Shown here: positions 1 through 15,223 of the stretch, in pieces
Numbering within the stretch: the first letter of the stretch is position 1
Layout of the letters: the number at the start of each line of letters is the position of its first letter
Source of the DNA: Thamnaconus septentrionalis
Lineage: Eukaryota; Chordata; Actinopteri; Tetraodontiformes; Monacanthidae
NCBI GenBank assembly: GCA_009823395.1
Contig: CM020505.1
Location: 7,872,129 to 7,936,128, forward strand
Reading direction: 5' to 3'
DNA length: 64,000 bases
Program-made: the position numbers and the translations under genes
The notes under the pieces: generated by a model
The model's input: only the letters and a program-made list of their open reading frames with translations
Databases searched by the model: none
What the model was told of the DNA's origin: nothing

Positions 1-311
1 CGGCTAATGGTTATTTATAGGGATGCTCTGATACCCAGTTTTTTTTTTTCAAACCAAGTCCAAGTTCTTAGATTTGATGACTTGTCGATATGAGCTCCCT
101 CTCTCCCTCCGTCGAACCTGATAGACAGACAGTGGGCTGGTGGTCTGCTCCACTTTGGGCTCTCCTACTAAACCCGACGTAGCCACACGTGTGCCTGAGG
201 CGAGCGTCCCTGCTGCGGCGGCCAGTGGAGATGGCCTCAGGGCGAGGGTGTGCATGCATAGTGTGTGGTGTGTATGTGCATAGTTACTTATGTGATCCAA
301 CATGAGTCACA

Positions 312-319
312 TTCTAAAG
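312..319. repeat. Left target-site duplication of hAT MITE copy 1
   Basis: The 8-bp sequence TTCTAAAG is repeated exactly at 587-594, on the other side of the element. Confidence 0.85.
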
Positions 320-586
320 CAGGTATAGGCAAACTATGGCCAGGGGGCCATATGCGGTCTGTTAGGCCTTTTAAGTCAAACGGGCCTTTTTAAGTCATAA
401 AATAGCTGTAGTTCATCCATTTTTTCAATGTTTTAAGATTCATTTCAATAAAGGGCGAAACACCGTGGAGCTTCAAAGACACTACATCTCCCATGATATG
501 TTTTTCCCCCATCCATCTGCTGCTGCTCCTCTGTCAAATATTAGAACCCACTGTGGCCCACCAATCAAAAAGTTCGCCCACCCCTG
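320..586. mobile_element. hAT-type MITE, copy 1 (267 bp, with target duplication)
   Basis: The element starts with CAGGTATAGGCAAACTATGG and ends with the inverse of a similar terminus, TTCGCCCACCCCTG. It is flanked by identical 8-bp copies of TTCTAAAG at 312-319 and 587-594. Terminal CAG...CTG, short imperfect inverted ends and an 8-bp duplication are diagnostic of the hAT superfamily. Its interior shares the block around CTTCAAAGACAC and the 3' block GTGGCCCACC with the copies near 19.6-20.8 kb and 50.5 kb. It encodes no protein, so it is non-autonomous. It is shorter than the 384-bp copy, which points to an internal deletion. Confidence 0.87.
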
Positions 587-594
587 TTCTAAAG
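587..594. repeat. Right target-site duplication of hAT MITE copy 1
   Basis: This is the exact second copy of TTCTAAAG. It shares the TAAAG ending with the duplication around the 50.5-kb copy, which suggests a preferred target. Confidence 0.85.
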
Positions 595-3500
595 TCACAT
601 TTTGAAACAAAGTACAGATAAATATATGAAAAACACATGATTTTGAAACACTTTGTCCAAAACTGAAAGTGTTAATTATGTTTTTTTTGTATATTAATTA
701 AAAAACAGTTATGAGTCGACAAAGACTAATTTTTCCTTTGACATGGTATCTGGGGAGAGAGGTTTAGTCTTTTCGGGGTTTCCAAAGAATAATGCTCTAA
801 CACTCTCCCACACGCCGTCACCTACCACTGATATATCGACCCTTCTCTTTTTCAATCACTCTGGCTCTCCTGTTGGCTTTTGACTTTGTGTGTAGGAGGA
901 TTCTTGGTAATGATGTCGAAACAATTAAATCCTGTAAGCTCACAAGCATTTTCAAAAGGATTGCCTCAAGTGAATAGCAAGTAAGTAAGAAATCTGGTTA
1001 ACACAAGCGGTCACATGTCTTTTACTCCATCAGTCTGGTTTTGCCCCAAGGTCAGTCTCATGAGAGACCAGCTCTGTGTTATCTGTGTTGCTCTTCTGTC
1101 CTTTTATGACATGTCTAGTCAAAATAAGACCCCGTCTGCCCTAAAGTGGTTCTGCGCTATTTCTTTCCTGCTGTCGGCGTAAATGTGTAACATCATTTGT
1201 GTCTTGCTTGGCTGTAACTTCAAAAACCCCAGGACTGGAACAAGCACGTATTATAAAACCCATCAAATCATCATAAATCATCAATGCCATCATATAAAAC
1301 CAGTAGCAAGTCAAGTTGAGGAAGCTGGGAACCGTGAGAAGCCTTTCAGCGTACCATACGTGTGCTTGTGACATGCCGTTAATACTTTATGAGAATAATT
1401 TATGGCACGTGTGAAGTAAAACATGGCAGCAGGGACATAAAGCAGATAATCTGTTTCCTGCGGGGCTGGCAGGACAAAATGATTGACTCCAGTGTTGTCG
1501 TCCTGATTTGGTTTCCTCGTCCTCGCATTGCGGCCCACCACCGCCACATCAACAGGCTTGTGGCTCGCTGTTCTCTGTGCAGGCTAATCTTTTGCATCAT
1601 TCTACGTCCTTCCCCTTCCCTTAACTTTGCCCCCTTTGAGCAGCAGTGGTATAATTAAACATAACCTCTGCCGAGGCGCATGTGTCGTCTTGATGGTGAC
1701 CGTTCCTAAGTGAATTCAATTAGTTGGTGACATGAAAAGACATGCAATGCGAGATATGATGCTACTTACAGGTGGTGGTGGGGGCAGGGGGTGGATGGGT
1801 TGCTGTCAACTGTAAAATGGTGTCGACGACGCCATAAGCGACAAAAGCAAGAACTGAATGAATGCGATAAATCAAAACAAATAAACACAAACTAGATTTA
1901 CGCCACCTGTTGTAGTGCGGCTGCCTCTGATTTGAATCTTATCTGTTGTGCATTTTGGGCATGTCAGTGTTTTCTTTGTATTGTTTCCTCAGTGATGGCA
2001 GAAGAGATACTTGCCTGTTTGGTTGAAGGTTGCAGCAAGCAGTTCATGCGAGTAGTCAGAGCGAGTAGTTGTGTGTGCAAAAATGCTTCCTTACCCTTGT
2101 CGAGCTACAACAAAGAGTACTTAAGAACCTCTCAGTGCTTGATTAACCACATTTACCTGCTGTTTTTGGTTACTTTACCTCAACAAACGGAACAAGTAAC
2201 ACCTCCTTACAGCAGAACCAGCCTGACTTGATGAACATGGCTCTTGGTCAAATGCAATGAGTCATTGCTAATAAAACTGGGATAAAGAGCAAGAGAAATA
2301 TGCGCTGCACTTGACATCCCGCTGCTAGTCCCTCATTCATGGTAGGATTTATGGTAGCTAATCAGCATTGTTGTTTTGGTAGTAATATTTTAATACCTAC
2401 CTTGTCCTACTGATACCTTTGGACTTTTCACCTTGAAATTATGTTTTCTTCATCACTAAACGGCGATGAGACTGAGGTGTGAGGGCAGAAGCCTGTTGAC
2501 ATATTCTCCTCCTGGCTCAATTCCCAACTCGCTGCCGCAAAAGTTTCTGTTCTTTGTATTTGTAAAGCAATGAACAAATAAGAAATGTGAACTTGGGCAG
2601 ATGCCATCCATAGTAATCCACTCAACTACAGAAACCAAAGGCAATGCAAGGATTATAACACAATGAGGAAGAGGTGCTGACCTCATTTACTCTGTGAACA
2701 ATGCACGGCAGGTAGTAGATGTGTGGGACAGTTTTTTTTTTTAATAGCTGGATGTCTTCTTATTATGTCTATTCAAATGCAGACTCTACTTTTTTTTTTT
2801 TTTTTTAGCTTTATAAATATTTTTATATACTTAGTTGAGATGACATTCAATCTTCATTATTTTTTTACTGCTTGTTTGAATAGACCTGAACATTTTCTTC
2901 TCTTTTTTCTTTCCTCCTATGAGTCATTATCACACACCGATTGCATTTGAATGAACACAAAGTCACAACTCAATCTTAGGTACTTTAACTTGACCTTCGC
3001 TTTAAGTCTGTTGGCGCAGACTGACCTCGGACAGGTTGACTGGCCTCCTCAAGTCTTGCCAACTGCTATCCAGTATTTTCCATTTGAGAATTCCGCTCGT
3101 AGACACTGTGTGACAGCAGCACGGCCGACATGTACTGTAATGTTATCTCACCAGCCTACATTTCATGGGCCCACGCATGACTGCTTCTCTAGAGGTCTTA
3201 CAAAAGCACTGCTCCATATCTCCATATGGGATTAAGGGAGCGTCTCCCGTTTTCTGATGATAACATTGCAATGAATGCTTCCGTGTTTATTCAGCTGGGA
3301 GGACGACTGCATCTCTCTTTGTCCCCAACTGATAAGGTTGTATATACATATGCTCATGATATCTTTTGTCTAGCCTCTTTGTCACTCTCATCTGTACTTT
3401 AATGACTTTCATAGATGTGTTTCTCAACAGTCAGAGAGGTGAGGGGCAGTAAATCCAGCTACTTTTCTGGCACATCAGAAAGAATCTGTCTTGAAATGTT

Positions 3501-6500
3501 TCCTTCAAGACGCATTTCTTTGAGAGAGCAGGTTTGTAGACATAAACAGTTTTCTGTTGTGTGAGTGATCGTGCAGACAGTGGCTTTTCAGAGATGCAAA
3601 TTGAAAAATCTTCCATTTTGAACAATGACATTCTGGGCTCAGCCATGGTTCAAATTCTAACATACCACAGTTAAATGATAATGGCTAGTTAAATATGAGA
3701 GGTTAATATACAGGTGATAAATTGAATTGACTTCCCTGCTTTATTGCAGATAAAATATTTTATTTTACCTGTTCTAGGAACAAGAAGGTCATTCCCAATC
3801 AATAACAGCGCTCAGTCTATGACTGTGCCCCGGGTGTTTTATGCAATACAGCAGCTGCAGCGGCATGAGGGAAAGCCAACTTGGATGTAAAGTGCTGCTT
3901 ATACAGTTGGCAGCGGTGCGATGTTGCTAGCCTACTTCTGGTGAATCCTCACATCACAAGATTAGTGATCTGATTTCATGCTTCTCTCCTTCCCCCCTGT
4001 TCTGTCTTCTCCCTTTCTCACGTCTTTCCTTTCCGCTCTAGTCAAATGCTAAATTATGTATTGTGATATTGCTTGTTGAGGCAGAGCTAAGCGCTCGGGC
4101 AGACGTGGGGACTAATATAGTTGTGACATAGATTCAAATCCATTGTTGTACAGTGACAGATGAAGGGAGATCTCCTCTTTTTTGTGTTCACATGCAGCCT
4201 TTTTTTTTTTTTTTTTTTTTGGCCTGATTCTGACAAGCTTTGCAACTGAAATGTAGTCAGTTAAAAAGAGGATGCTAATGTTTTCTCACCCTTACTCTCG
4301 TGTCTTCAGAAGTAAGTAGCATGACCACAGTTGTGCCGGAACAAGCTGGATTATGGCGTGGGCTTCTTAAAGTTGGAAATTTCTGCCTTTTGCTGAGTTG
4401 CTTAAATTCTCTTTGTGTGGCTCATATGTTGCATCATAACTCTGAAAGTAGATCAGTCACGATTGGCAAACACCTGAAGTGGTGATTACAAAATAGTTTT
4501 TATGTGGTTTAGAGTAGAATACATCACTATAGTTGTCTTTATTTATCATAAAGTAAACAATCACTTGATACTGAAGGTAAAAAAAAACTGTTCAGCATTT
4601 TTGCATTGCTTGAGATTACACATTCTGAGTGGTTTTGCTGTCTCCAAATCTACTGCTGCTAACTACGCTATACATTAAACTTATATAAGTTATGTAGGAC
4701 ATACATTTAAGTACTTTTTCTGCCAATATTTTTTCATGAAGCTCTTTTTTGTGAACTAGAAAGCTGCCATTCACATCTGGAAGCTGCATGTAAAATCTCT
4801 TTTTTAAGTGCTGTCCAGTTCAACTTCACGAGAGTTGAGATAAAGCTCATCCATAGGGGCTTTCAGGAGTCTGGTCCCACAGTCAAAGATTTTTGGGTCT
4901 AAACAGATTCAAAAGCCAGTGTTTTCCTTTGTTTATTCAACTATCAATACAAGAAACAAAGGCTCTGGTGGCTGCTTTGTGCAGTAATTGGACTAAATGC
5001 GAAACCTTCCACTGTGGTAGCACTTTAAATGTTTGATGTTTTCTTCTTTGGCCTTCGTTATTTTGAGTATATTTAGTTTCGTTTAGCGCGTCACGAGCTG
5101 CTAGGCAACAAACACACAAGCGCTGGGATGCCTCAAGATGTGACGTGATGCTGGAGGGGCTGTTTGAAATTCTGCATGCGTGTGCATATTGGACAGGGGC
5201 ATGTAAAAGTTAAAGAGGAGAAACAAATGGAGCTGTCTCTCTGCATTGTGTTGACAGGGTTATGTAGAAACACCGCGACCCACGAATCAAGGGCCTAAAA
5301 AAAGACTACACAAACACAGAACATGATCCAAATAGACAATCCAAGAACGAAAGGCAGAGCTCAGGAGACAGACAGAGAGTTAGACCATTGAGTTTGTCAC
5401 ACTAAATGCATTTTCAAGAACTCCGTAGCTGAATGGTGAAACAAAAAAAAGCCATTTGAACTTTCGCTTTCACTCAAGGAAGACCATTTTGCTTTTCACC
5501 GTTCAACATTGCTGCTAAGAGACAAAGTAGATGGGTTCCATCAGTGCAGAGGATGAATGTGTTTTGTACCATTTACAGCAAAGTTTCAGAGAGATTATTA
5601 AAATATCCCTCATGGCAGCCGCATCAAAAGAAGAAGAAAACCCCTGAGGAGAGGCTCCCTTATGTGTGGTTGCTGGCCTGTGTGTTGGAATATGCAGGCT
5701 AGCGCAGACACCAACGGTGTGTGGTGTTGTCTTCTATTTGCCTGACAGTCCACTGTGTGTGTGTGTGTGCGTGCGTGTCCATGCGGCAGGTAATGCCTGC
5801 GTTGTATCCCATTTCAACAGAATGGCAGTCATTTTCCCTAATGTCTTTTTTTCCACATGAGGAGAACGGCCGGCGTTTAGCCGCCACTTTCCCATGTGTC
5901 TCAACTCATTAACTAGCAGCCTAGGTGTTACACAGTGCACCGCAATTACGAGGTGCCTCAACCCATTGCTGGGCAACATAACATGTTCGACAGCCTGATT
6001 TGCTTATACGTGTCAAGATTTATTAGCCCATCTCCCCTTCCACTGAGGATGGTGGCGTATTTGTTTTTCACCAGTTGCTGTCTGATACATTTCCAGAGCA
6101 GGTTGAAGATTCTTCCCATTCTCAGCCAAAACGTCCATTCTCTTTAAATATGTTGCTCATGAGAATGGTGGGGATATTTTATGATTGGACTGGACGTTTC
6201 AAAGTATGAGCCCATCTTGCTGTTCGCCACATGTCACTTTATAACTGTGCGTCGTTATGATGGTAGTTTTTTTTTTTATATATTAAAGTGATCAGATGTG
6301 TTTAAAAAAACAAATCTAGACACTTCTGAAGTGCTAAGTACGCCCCCTATCTCAATGAAACAAACTCATTAGACATTATCCTTGAAGAGGCAGACTCTTG
6401 TGGTTGGTTTGTATCTCTTTTCCAAGTCTGCCGAGTTTGCTTCTGTTTCAAAAGCTGGGGCCTCAGGCCTTGCCTCTATAGCAGTCGATGGGTGAAAACC

Positions 6501-6770
6501 TTCCTGAATGCATATTCACAATAAAACACCACTTCACCTTGTTGAAGGACTTTACTTACATCTGCATGTGAAGCACAGACGCACAGTTTCACAGCAGTGA
6601 ATAAAATAACAGCCCTGCTCCTGAAAACTGAAGAATTTGAGCTAAACATCCACATCTTTGTTTACGACCTTCGTTCAAAGTCTGCCTCCAAAGTGTGAAT
6701 AGTTAAAGTTTGTCCGCAGAGTATTTACATTTTCTTAATGTCCTGACTCCCTGGTCCCCCGAGTTTATTT
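595..6770. other. Intronic sequence with no recognised gene
   Basis: The stretch is AT-rich with several poly-T runs (2731-2741, 2790-2807 and a 21-base run at 4200-4220). Open frames are short, lack family similarity and are not flanked by credible splice sites. No transposon termini were recognised. Confidence 0.6.
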
Positions 6771-6811
6771 TTATTTTTATTTTTATTTATTTATTTATTT
6801 ATTTATTTTTA
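6771..6811. repeat. (TTTA)n / (TTTTTA)n simple repeat
   Basis: Tandem TTTTTA units pass into TTTA units. It is a low-complexity A/T microsatellite. Confidence 0.85.
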
Positions 6812-8914
<2,103 letters not shown>

Positions 8915-9839
8915 GAGCAAACAGCAAGGGTTGAATAAAGCTTCCGGGCCCCAGAAGGCAGAGCTCTCAGACATTTTAATCAATAACTGCGGCTCTATCA
9001 AAGGACGGCTGATAGGCCAGAGACAGAGGAATTGCTCTGCAGTCACTGCCTTACCCCTGAGGAGTGACTCAACATTCCGGGACAGGGTGAGGTGCAAGAG
9101 GGTGGCGGCGATGGACGGTTGAGAGGAATGACGAGGAAGCAGCGAGGAACGGGCAGAAGACACGGCGGCACCACACCACACCACGCAGCGCTGACAATTA
9201 CACAACCGCATCATTTTTTTTTCTCTCCCAAAGATTTTCCACGCGTGTTGGTATTTTCTGTCATTCTGTGGCGGACAGCCGGCTCTAAGTGCGTGTCATG
9301 GTTTCAGCCTCCCTCCCGGAACTAATTATGCTGCAGCCCTCCTCGGCGCTCAGGGCTGGCGGACAGACGTCCAGCGGGGACGAGCGAGAGGAAGAGGATT
9401 AACGTCACCGATGCTTCGGAGATGTGACTCATGGCCTTTCGCCGCCTTTTCTCCTCTTCCTCCGAGCTTTCTCACCTGCTGTGGCTCCTAGCAAGGGTGC
9501 GCGGTGACAAAACAATCGATTTAGCCGTGACACTGGCGAAAAAACTGTAATATCCGAAGGATCGTCCGCAGACTCAGGATCCCTGAGACGATTCATGCAC
9601 AAATGTGCTGTTGAAGAGTTCAGTTCCAAATCCCCATTTCTCTCCGAAAACTACAAAGCCCACTGACGGCATGTGGGGAGGGAGACTGAAGAGGAAAATA
9701 CTGCATTGTACGTAAAACAATAAAGTTGTTAAAACTCATCAAGCTCATCGAGATGAGTGTGTCTGTGTGCATGCATGTGCAAGGAGTGATTAATTGCACT
9801 CTTCAGCCTCCTTCTGTTCCTGTTATCGCTGAACACTGC

Positions 9840-9867
9840 TGTGTGTGTGTGTGTGTGTGTGTGTGTG
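9840..9867. repeat. (TG)14 microsatellite
   Basis: A perfect TG array in otherwise unremarkable sequence. The preceding 1 kb (8913-9700) is moderately CpG-rich with no gene. Confidence 0.95.
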
Positions 9868-9999
9868 AAGCAGCCACTTCTCACTCCCAGCACGTCAAAT
9901 ACGGCAGCCTGGTCAGTGGCCCATAGCATTACACGCTAGTTACCTCTTCAGCTTCATGTATGGAAGTGCTTGTTCATTAAGTCATTTTTATAAAGTACA

Positions 10000-10135
10000 A
10001 GTTTGATTTTGAAAAAATATTTCATTTGGTCATTTTTTAATAAAACTAAAAATGATTAAATGATGAAAATTATAAAATTAAATTGATAAAATTAATATAA
10101 TTTTTAAAAAAATGTTTGAAGACAATTAAAAGGCT
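10000..10135. other. Very AT-rich block
   Basis: Nearly pure A/T sequence with repeated TAAAAT/TAAATGAT-like motifs. No family was recognised. It may be decayed repeat or a matrix-attachment-like stretch. Confidence 0.5.
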
Positions 10136-11034
10136 GGTGCAACACAGTGATGTGAGAACTTATGTAGACGCCTGGGCTGGACCAGCTGTTACTGACTAGT
10201 TTTTTTTTTTTTTACTTGTATTTCATAATTACCCCACAGTTTTAATGTGTAGTCTAGTGTTTTAGTAAAAGCCTTAAAACGTCCGCGCTGAGAAAGGACA
10301 ACAGTTGCGAAGTTTTGAGTTTTGTGCGAAAATCAATAAGCTATCTGGAAGTCAGTTACAGTACATGCTGTTATGAGATGACTAGTTCCGGCCCATTGAA
10401 CGAGAACAAAGCTTTTAATATGAAATCTATCCAGTGCAATCATTTTCATTGAAGGTTTATTGCAGGCACATGAGCAGGGCAGACACAGGCGATGGAAAGC
10501 TGTTTCTCATTGAAGTACAGACATGTAGCGCAAGCGCCTCCCTGCATTCATCAAAACGCCAGCGTGTCTTTCTCCACTGCATGTTGTTCAGAACACTTTC
10601 AGAGTTTGTTTTTCTCTACTCTGACTCAATGACAAGACAAAAGGGCAGCAGCACCCTGTGGCGCCAAGAGAACAGGCTTTCTCTGGGTTCATAATGAATG
10701 AATGAACGAACGCTTTGTGCACGTTTCTCTGTTCTCCTTAAAAACAAAAAGTGTCTCTACTCTGCTCACGTTGTTAGTAATTTATTCATAGTCATCTATT
10801 TGATCAACACTGTCATCATTGAGTATATAAGAAAATGCATCTAAGCCGGTGTAAAGCCAACTATGACTTGTGGAAAGTGTTGCTCTAAAAAATGACTCTT
10901 GCAAGGAAAGCAGTTTTTCCTTGAACCCATTTTCGTGCTGTTTTCAGTTTTGTGCTCCAGTTGAAACAAATTGACTTTAATTTAATTGCAGATGCACCAA
11001 ATCGTACTTTTCCTTTAAATACTTCCCCTCTTCT

Positions 11035-11440
11035 TGCGTCCAACCCGACCCCTCCAATCCGTAAACTCGCAGCGGTCCAGAACTCTGCCAGTCACATCAT
11101 CACCTGGCTGCCCTCCATTAATCACATCACTCTTCTCCTGTCCTTTCGCGCCTTCACTGGCTCCCTGTCAAATATCGCATTGATTACAACGTTTGGTTCT
11201 CACCTTCAAGCACATCCATAACCCCGCTCCTCTCCACCTGTCTTAACTCCTCCACATCAACACGCTCGCCTGCACTCTGAGGTCCATTCACCTCGCAGCA
11301 GCGCAGCCTTGGCTGCTTCGTCCCTTGCCTTTGGAATCCCCACCCTGTCCTCTCCTCAAAATGCTCTTTCAAACTGGCATCTGGACTTTGATCATTATTT
11401 ATCCCACGCATTAATCATCCCCAGTACTCTCTGCAAAATG
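11035..11440 (+). mobile_element. L2-type (CR1/L2 clade) LINE, decayed 3' end of the reverse-transcriptase ORF
   Basis: Three frame-shifted pieces on the + strand match the conserved C-terminal region of L2/CR1-type reverse transcriptases in order. They are VQNSAS in the frame near 11075, RLHWLPVKYRIDYN at 11149-11190, and LTFKHIHNPAPLHLS at 11199-11243. The RLHWLPV-x-x-R-I-x-Y and K-x-x-x-x-x-APxYL-like signatures are typical of this clade. The piece then runs into a region resembling the end of the ORF and a 3' untranslated tail. At least two frameshifts separate the pieces, so the copy is dead. The 5' part is missing, as usual for truncated LINEs. Confidence 0.82.
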
Positions 11441-12868
11441 ATTTTCTACACTCCAGATTTGTTATGCTAATTTTCTTTTTTTGTATTTTTGTACTGTCAT
11501 TTTTAATGGGTCCTTATTGCACGGAATGCACTTTACCTGTGCGTGCACTATTGACTGGGCACAGAGAGTTTGACACGTCGATCACTCAGCTGTTTTTTTT
11601 CTTTTTTTTCTTTTCATTTTTTCAATAGCTGCTTTTCCAATACAGTTTTTCACAAAATAAAATCAATGTTTCTAAAACTTCGACAAAGTACAATTGCGAT
11701 TTGCAGGTGTTTCCATTGAATGGTGCAAAGCGCATAAGCCGTAATTCTCGGAAAATCTCGTCCCGTGAGAGTTTATGAGAATTATATATGCTTTTGTTTG
11801 TTTACGTTTGTTTGCTGTCAAGAATGGTTGTTAGCGATATTTGAGAGGTTTTATCTAAGTTTAGGTGTTTTCATTACCATTTTATTTATTGCGATATTTA
11901 GGTTTTGCGCGGTTCTGGCAAGTGACCGTTTGTGATGTTACTCATGGCAACCTGCCCCATGTTAATGACAGTACCCTCTGCTGTTATAACACTTTCTTAG
12001 GTGCATTGTCTTTGTCAACCTCCAATCATGCGGAGGGTCTGACGAAGCGTCAGTTTTCATCAGTAAGCTGAAGCTGGATATTAGGGCCAACAGTGCCTAT
12101 TTCTGAAGACTGTGTTTTTTTCTGGATACTCGATCATGTGACGCCGCTCCACTGGACTTCAAAAAGAGAACTGCGAGCGCAACACAAGGCCCCTTATTCT
12201 GCCTTGTAACCTTGAGCGCCTTGAATGGGACCTGGAAATAATTATTATTCACTCGTGTCACTTGTTATGAGAAGATGATGGCTTTCAGAAAGGTGCAGCG
12301 CTACAGTACCGCCGTGTAATTGTCAAGGTGTTTGTTCCACACGTCAGAATCTCACCGAGAGCTAATTATTTCCTCCGTGCTCCATTACCAGCGAGCTTCA
12401 CTTTTTGAGATACACACATTCATCAATGTGTCTGGATTTCCCAACCCGCCGTCATCCCCCTCCTTCAACATTTTGGCTGATTATCACACCACAGTGGGGG
12501 CAGCGAGCCATTCTGTCTCACTTTGCAAATCTCAGAGACCGTTTCATATTAAACCGTCTTTTTAATGTAAAATGAATTGACACGAGGATGGTTTGGCGTG
12601 AAGGCTGAAGATTTTCTAAAGGCAAGCTAAGTACAAAGCTGCTGTGAAAGAACCTGATTTAATTAAACTGTAATGAAGACTGAGTTTGGTTACAACACAT
12701 GTGAGTGGGCCCCCGGGCCGTTGTTTAGCCTACTAAATGATGTGCCACTCAGAGGTTCAAAGCAGCAAGTCTTTACTTGAAGGAAGCAGAAGCTTTAGTG
12801 GGATTCAGCACAAGATCTGCAGCACCTTTTTGTGTTTTATCTATCGCCGCTAATTGTTGGTAATTGAC
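11441..12868. other. Intronic sequence, probably containing undiagnosed old repeats
   Basis: A poly-T patch lies at 11592-11620. The text around 12195-12250 (CGCCTTGAATGGGACCTGG followed by an ATTATTATT-type tail) resembles the very end of an L2 LINE, but the similarity is weak. No gene was seen. A 20-base poly-T run follows at 12869-12888. Confidence 0.4.
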
Positions 12869-13693
12869 TTTTTTTTTTTTTTTTTTTTACCCCCCATTAC
12901 AAAACAAAGTTACCTTTGTAATGTCAGAAGCTGGAAGCATGAAAAGAGGGAATGCACAAGCATGTTTCACTGTGAAGCTCACCCTCCCGCCTCCCCACAC
13001 TCCCAGTAACGTTATAGCCTCGGAAAGCAGTCTTTCTGTGTTCTGCCCTTTATTTGAGTCTCTGGAAGCGCTGACCTCGCCACAGAAGGCATCCGTTGGA
13101 ACACCGCGAGGAAGACCTTCCTGCGCAAACCAGTCACTTCTGCAACAACAACACAATCACTTTCAAGGGACGTTCTCACGGGCCTCTGTGCGCCTGTGTT
13201 TGGCCGATTTGTCTTCGCTGCTACAAATTAAGATATGGAAAAACAATATTTTTTGAATGAACAAAACACACTGTTGTGTCTTTTCTCTTTAAGTCGTAAG
13301 GTTCAGGTTTTTTTTTTCAAACCACAGAGATGATGGAAGTTGAGAGAGAAACCGACGCTTTCAGGTCAGAAAAAAACTTGTGTTGCTTTGTTGCGACAGT
13401 TTGTTTCTTTTTCTCTCATAAATATTGGCATACAAACACTTGGAATAATAGACACGGCTCCTCATAAGTCTGCAAAATAGCTAAATCACTGTGGGAAATC
13501 GATACTCACCACAGCGGCACCATTAATTATAGGCGTCTCTGAAAAAGCTTGGTGATAAAAGCATCGGCAGAAAATACACAAAATGTTCCAGACCACAGTT
13601 TTGATAATCGACTCCTTGCACCTGCAATTAGCCCTTCGTTCGGATAGGATTTGGAGTTTCTAATTGGTAACAGAAGTGCAGATGGATGATATG

Positions 13694-13742
13694 TTGGGGG
13701 GGTAGGGGCGGGGTGGGGGTGGGGTGGGGGGGGGTGGGGGGG
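13694..13742 (+). repeat. G-run cluster (guanine-quadruplex-prone)
   Basis: Eight or so runs of four or more G separated by single T, A or C bases. This pattern is expected to form stable quadruplexes on the + strand. Confidence 0.85.
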
Positions 13743-14084
13743 TATGCTTGTGACAGGGTAAACGCTCCAACAGAAGTAGCTTTGGAAAGGGGAGGAATAA
13801 AAGATGGAGCCTCAGACAGAGACAGAGAGTGAGAGTTACCGTGCAGAAGGGCCGGATAGACGCAGAGACTTAGAGATGCACAAACTGACAGGCTCACATG
13901 AAAGAAGAGGAGAGAGAATAAAAGAGAATATTAAAGGAACTATAAGCATGCACTTATATCTACACACTGGCTCGTGCACACACCGCGCAGTCGCTGTGTG
14001 TATATGCGGTACGGGCAAGACTGTGCGCTCCTGTTTATTAGACGTGATTCCATGCCTTGAATTTATTAAAAAAAAAGAAGAAGA

Positions 14085-14104
14085 AGAAGGGGGGGGGGGG
14101 GGGT
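14085..14104 (+). repeat. AAG/G-tract low-complexity run
   Basis: An AAG triplet run followed by a stretch of about 14 consecutive G bases. The surrounding 13.8-14.35 kb is strongly purine-biased on the + strand, which explains the Lys/Glu-rich open frame over it. Confidence 0.75.
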
Positions 14105-14419
14105 GTGAGAAGAGAAGAGGAGAGAAAAAAAAAACCCCAGCAAGAGCCGACGAGATCAAGGAGCATAATCTGGCACAGTGTCATGTGTCTTTAAAATAAG
14201 AGCAGGGGGAGGAGGGGGAAGAGCGGGGAGGGCGGTGATGGTAGGGGAGGAAGAGGAGGAGAAGATGGACAGATTGCCAGATGGATGCTGATGGGAAAGG
14301 AACAGGGAGAAAATTGGTGAGGAGGAAACTTGAGTAGGAGTGAAAGAGAGTTTTATTTTGTTTTACCGCAAATATTTTTTCCTCATTTACTTACTTATCC
14401 TGGTGCTGGCATGCTTACT

Positions 14420-14420
<1 letters not shown>

Positions 14421-14450
<30 letters not shown>
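14421..14450. repeat. (AC)15 microsatellite
   Basis: A perfect AC array. Confidence 0.95.
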
Positions 14451-14452
<2 letters not shown>

Positions 14453-14864
14453 TTCCCTTTTATCAGTATATGAGTATATGCATGGGTCTATAAGTGCGTG
14501 TGTGAGACTGGAAAGGCGGTGACCAGAGGAAAGAGAATAAAGGAAACAACAGTGGACAAAAGAGGGAGCGGAGAACAAGAGGAGCGCAGGGAACCAGAGA
14601 GATAACCAAGGTTCTCGTCCTTGTATTAACTCTAATTCCCCCTAATGTACTTGGTATTAAAGGGGGAGTTCACCCATTTTCCTTGACCTTGACTATAGCA
14701 CTTTGAGGGAGCTATTGCGATAAAGAGCTGGCAGAGATTGTCTGGCTCGGTGCCAGCAGTTCATCTTTACGTCATTCCAGGAGGGGGCGAAAAAAAAAGA
14801 AAGCGTAGAAGAAGAAACACCACTGTGAGTTTTAACGCTGCGTATTTTAGCCGTTAGTCGATTA

Positions 14865-15215
14865 ATCCGCCGCCCGAGGCCCCTCCCCCTCCAACGGCGC
14901 GAGGTGCCGTTGTTGATTTTTTATAGCCACACTCGAGGATTTGCCGCGCAGAGCCGCGCGCGTCCTTTCTGGGTGGGGGGGCGCCGAGATCCGACCTGAG
15001 ATGAGATTGTTGTGACGTCGGAGGCAAACGGCAAAAACAATAACGCGACAAAAAGTCTAAAAATAGTCGCGGAATCCAAATGGCGCTCGGCAAACAATAT
15101 GCGGCTGACAGCTCCGGCACATGCTGGGAGGAAGATGGGAAAAGCCGTGACTTTCTGTGTGGAGGGAACCGTAAACATCGCCGGAGATAAAGAACGCCTG
15201 ATTTCAGCTGATTGA
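14865..15215. other. CpG-rich block (possible regulatory island)
   Basis: CG dinucleotides are visibly dense compared with flanking intron, with motifs such as GGCGCGAGG, GCCGCGCGCG and a CRE-like TGACGTCGG near 15014-15022. It ends in an alternating purine-pyrimidine tract. No exon with protein similarity was found in it. Island status would need a CpG observed/expected calculation. Confidence 0.4.
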
Positions 15216-15223
15216 TGACACAA

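Noticed and set aside
12195..12250. Possible L2 LINE 3' end
   Set aside because: Too short and diverged to separate from chance.
14655..14690. TTAAAGGGGGAGTTCACCC, similar to the start of a common fish DNA repeat
   Set aside because: Only one end is visible and no matching inverted end was found nearby.
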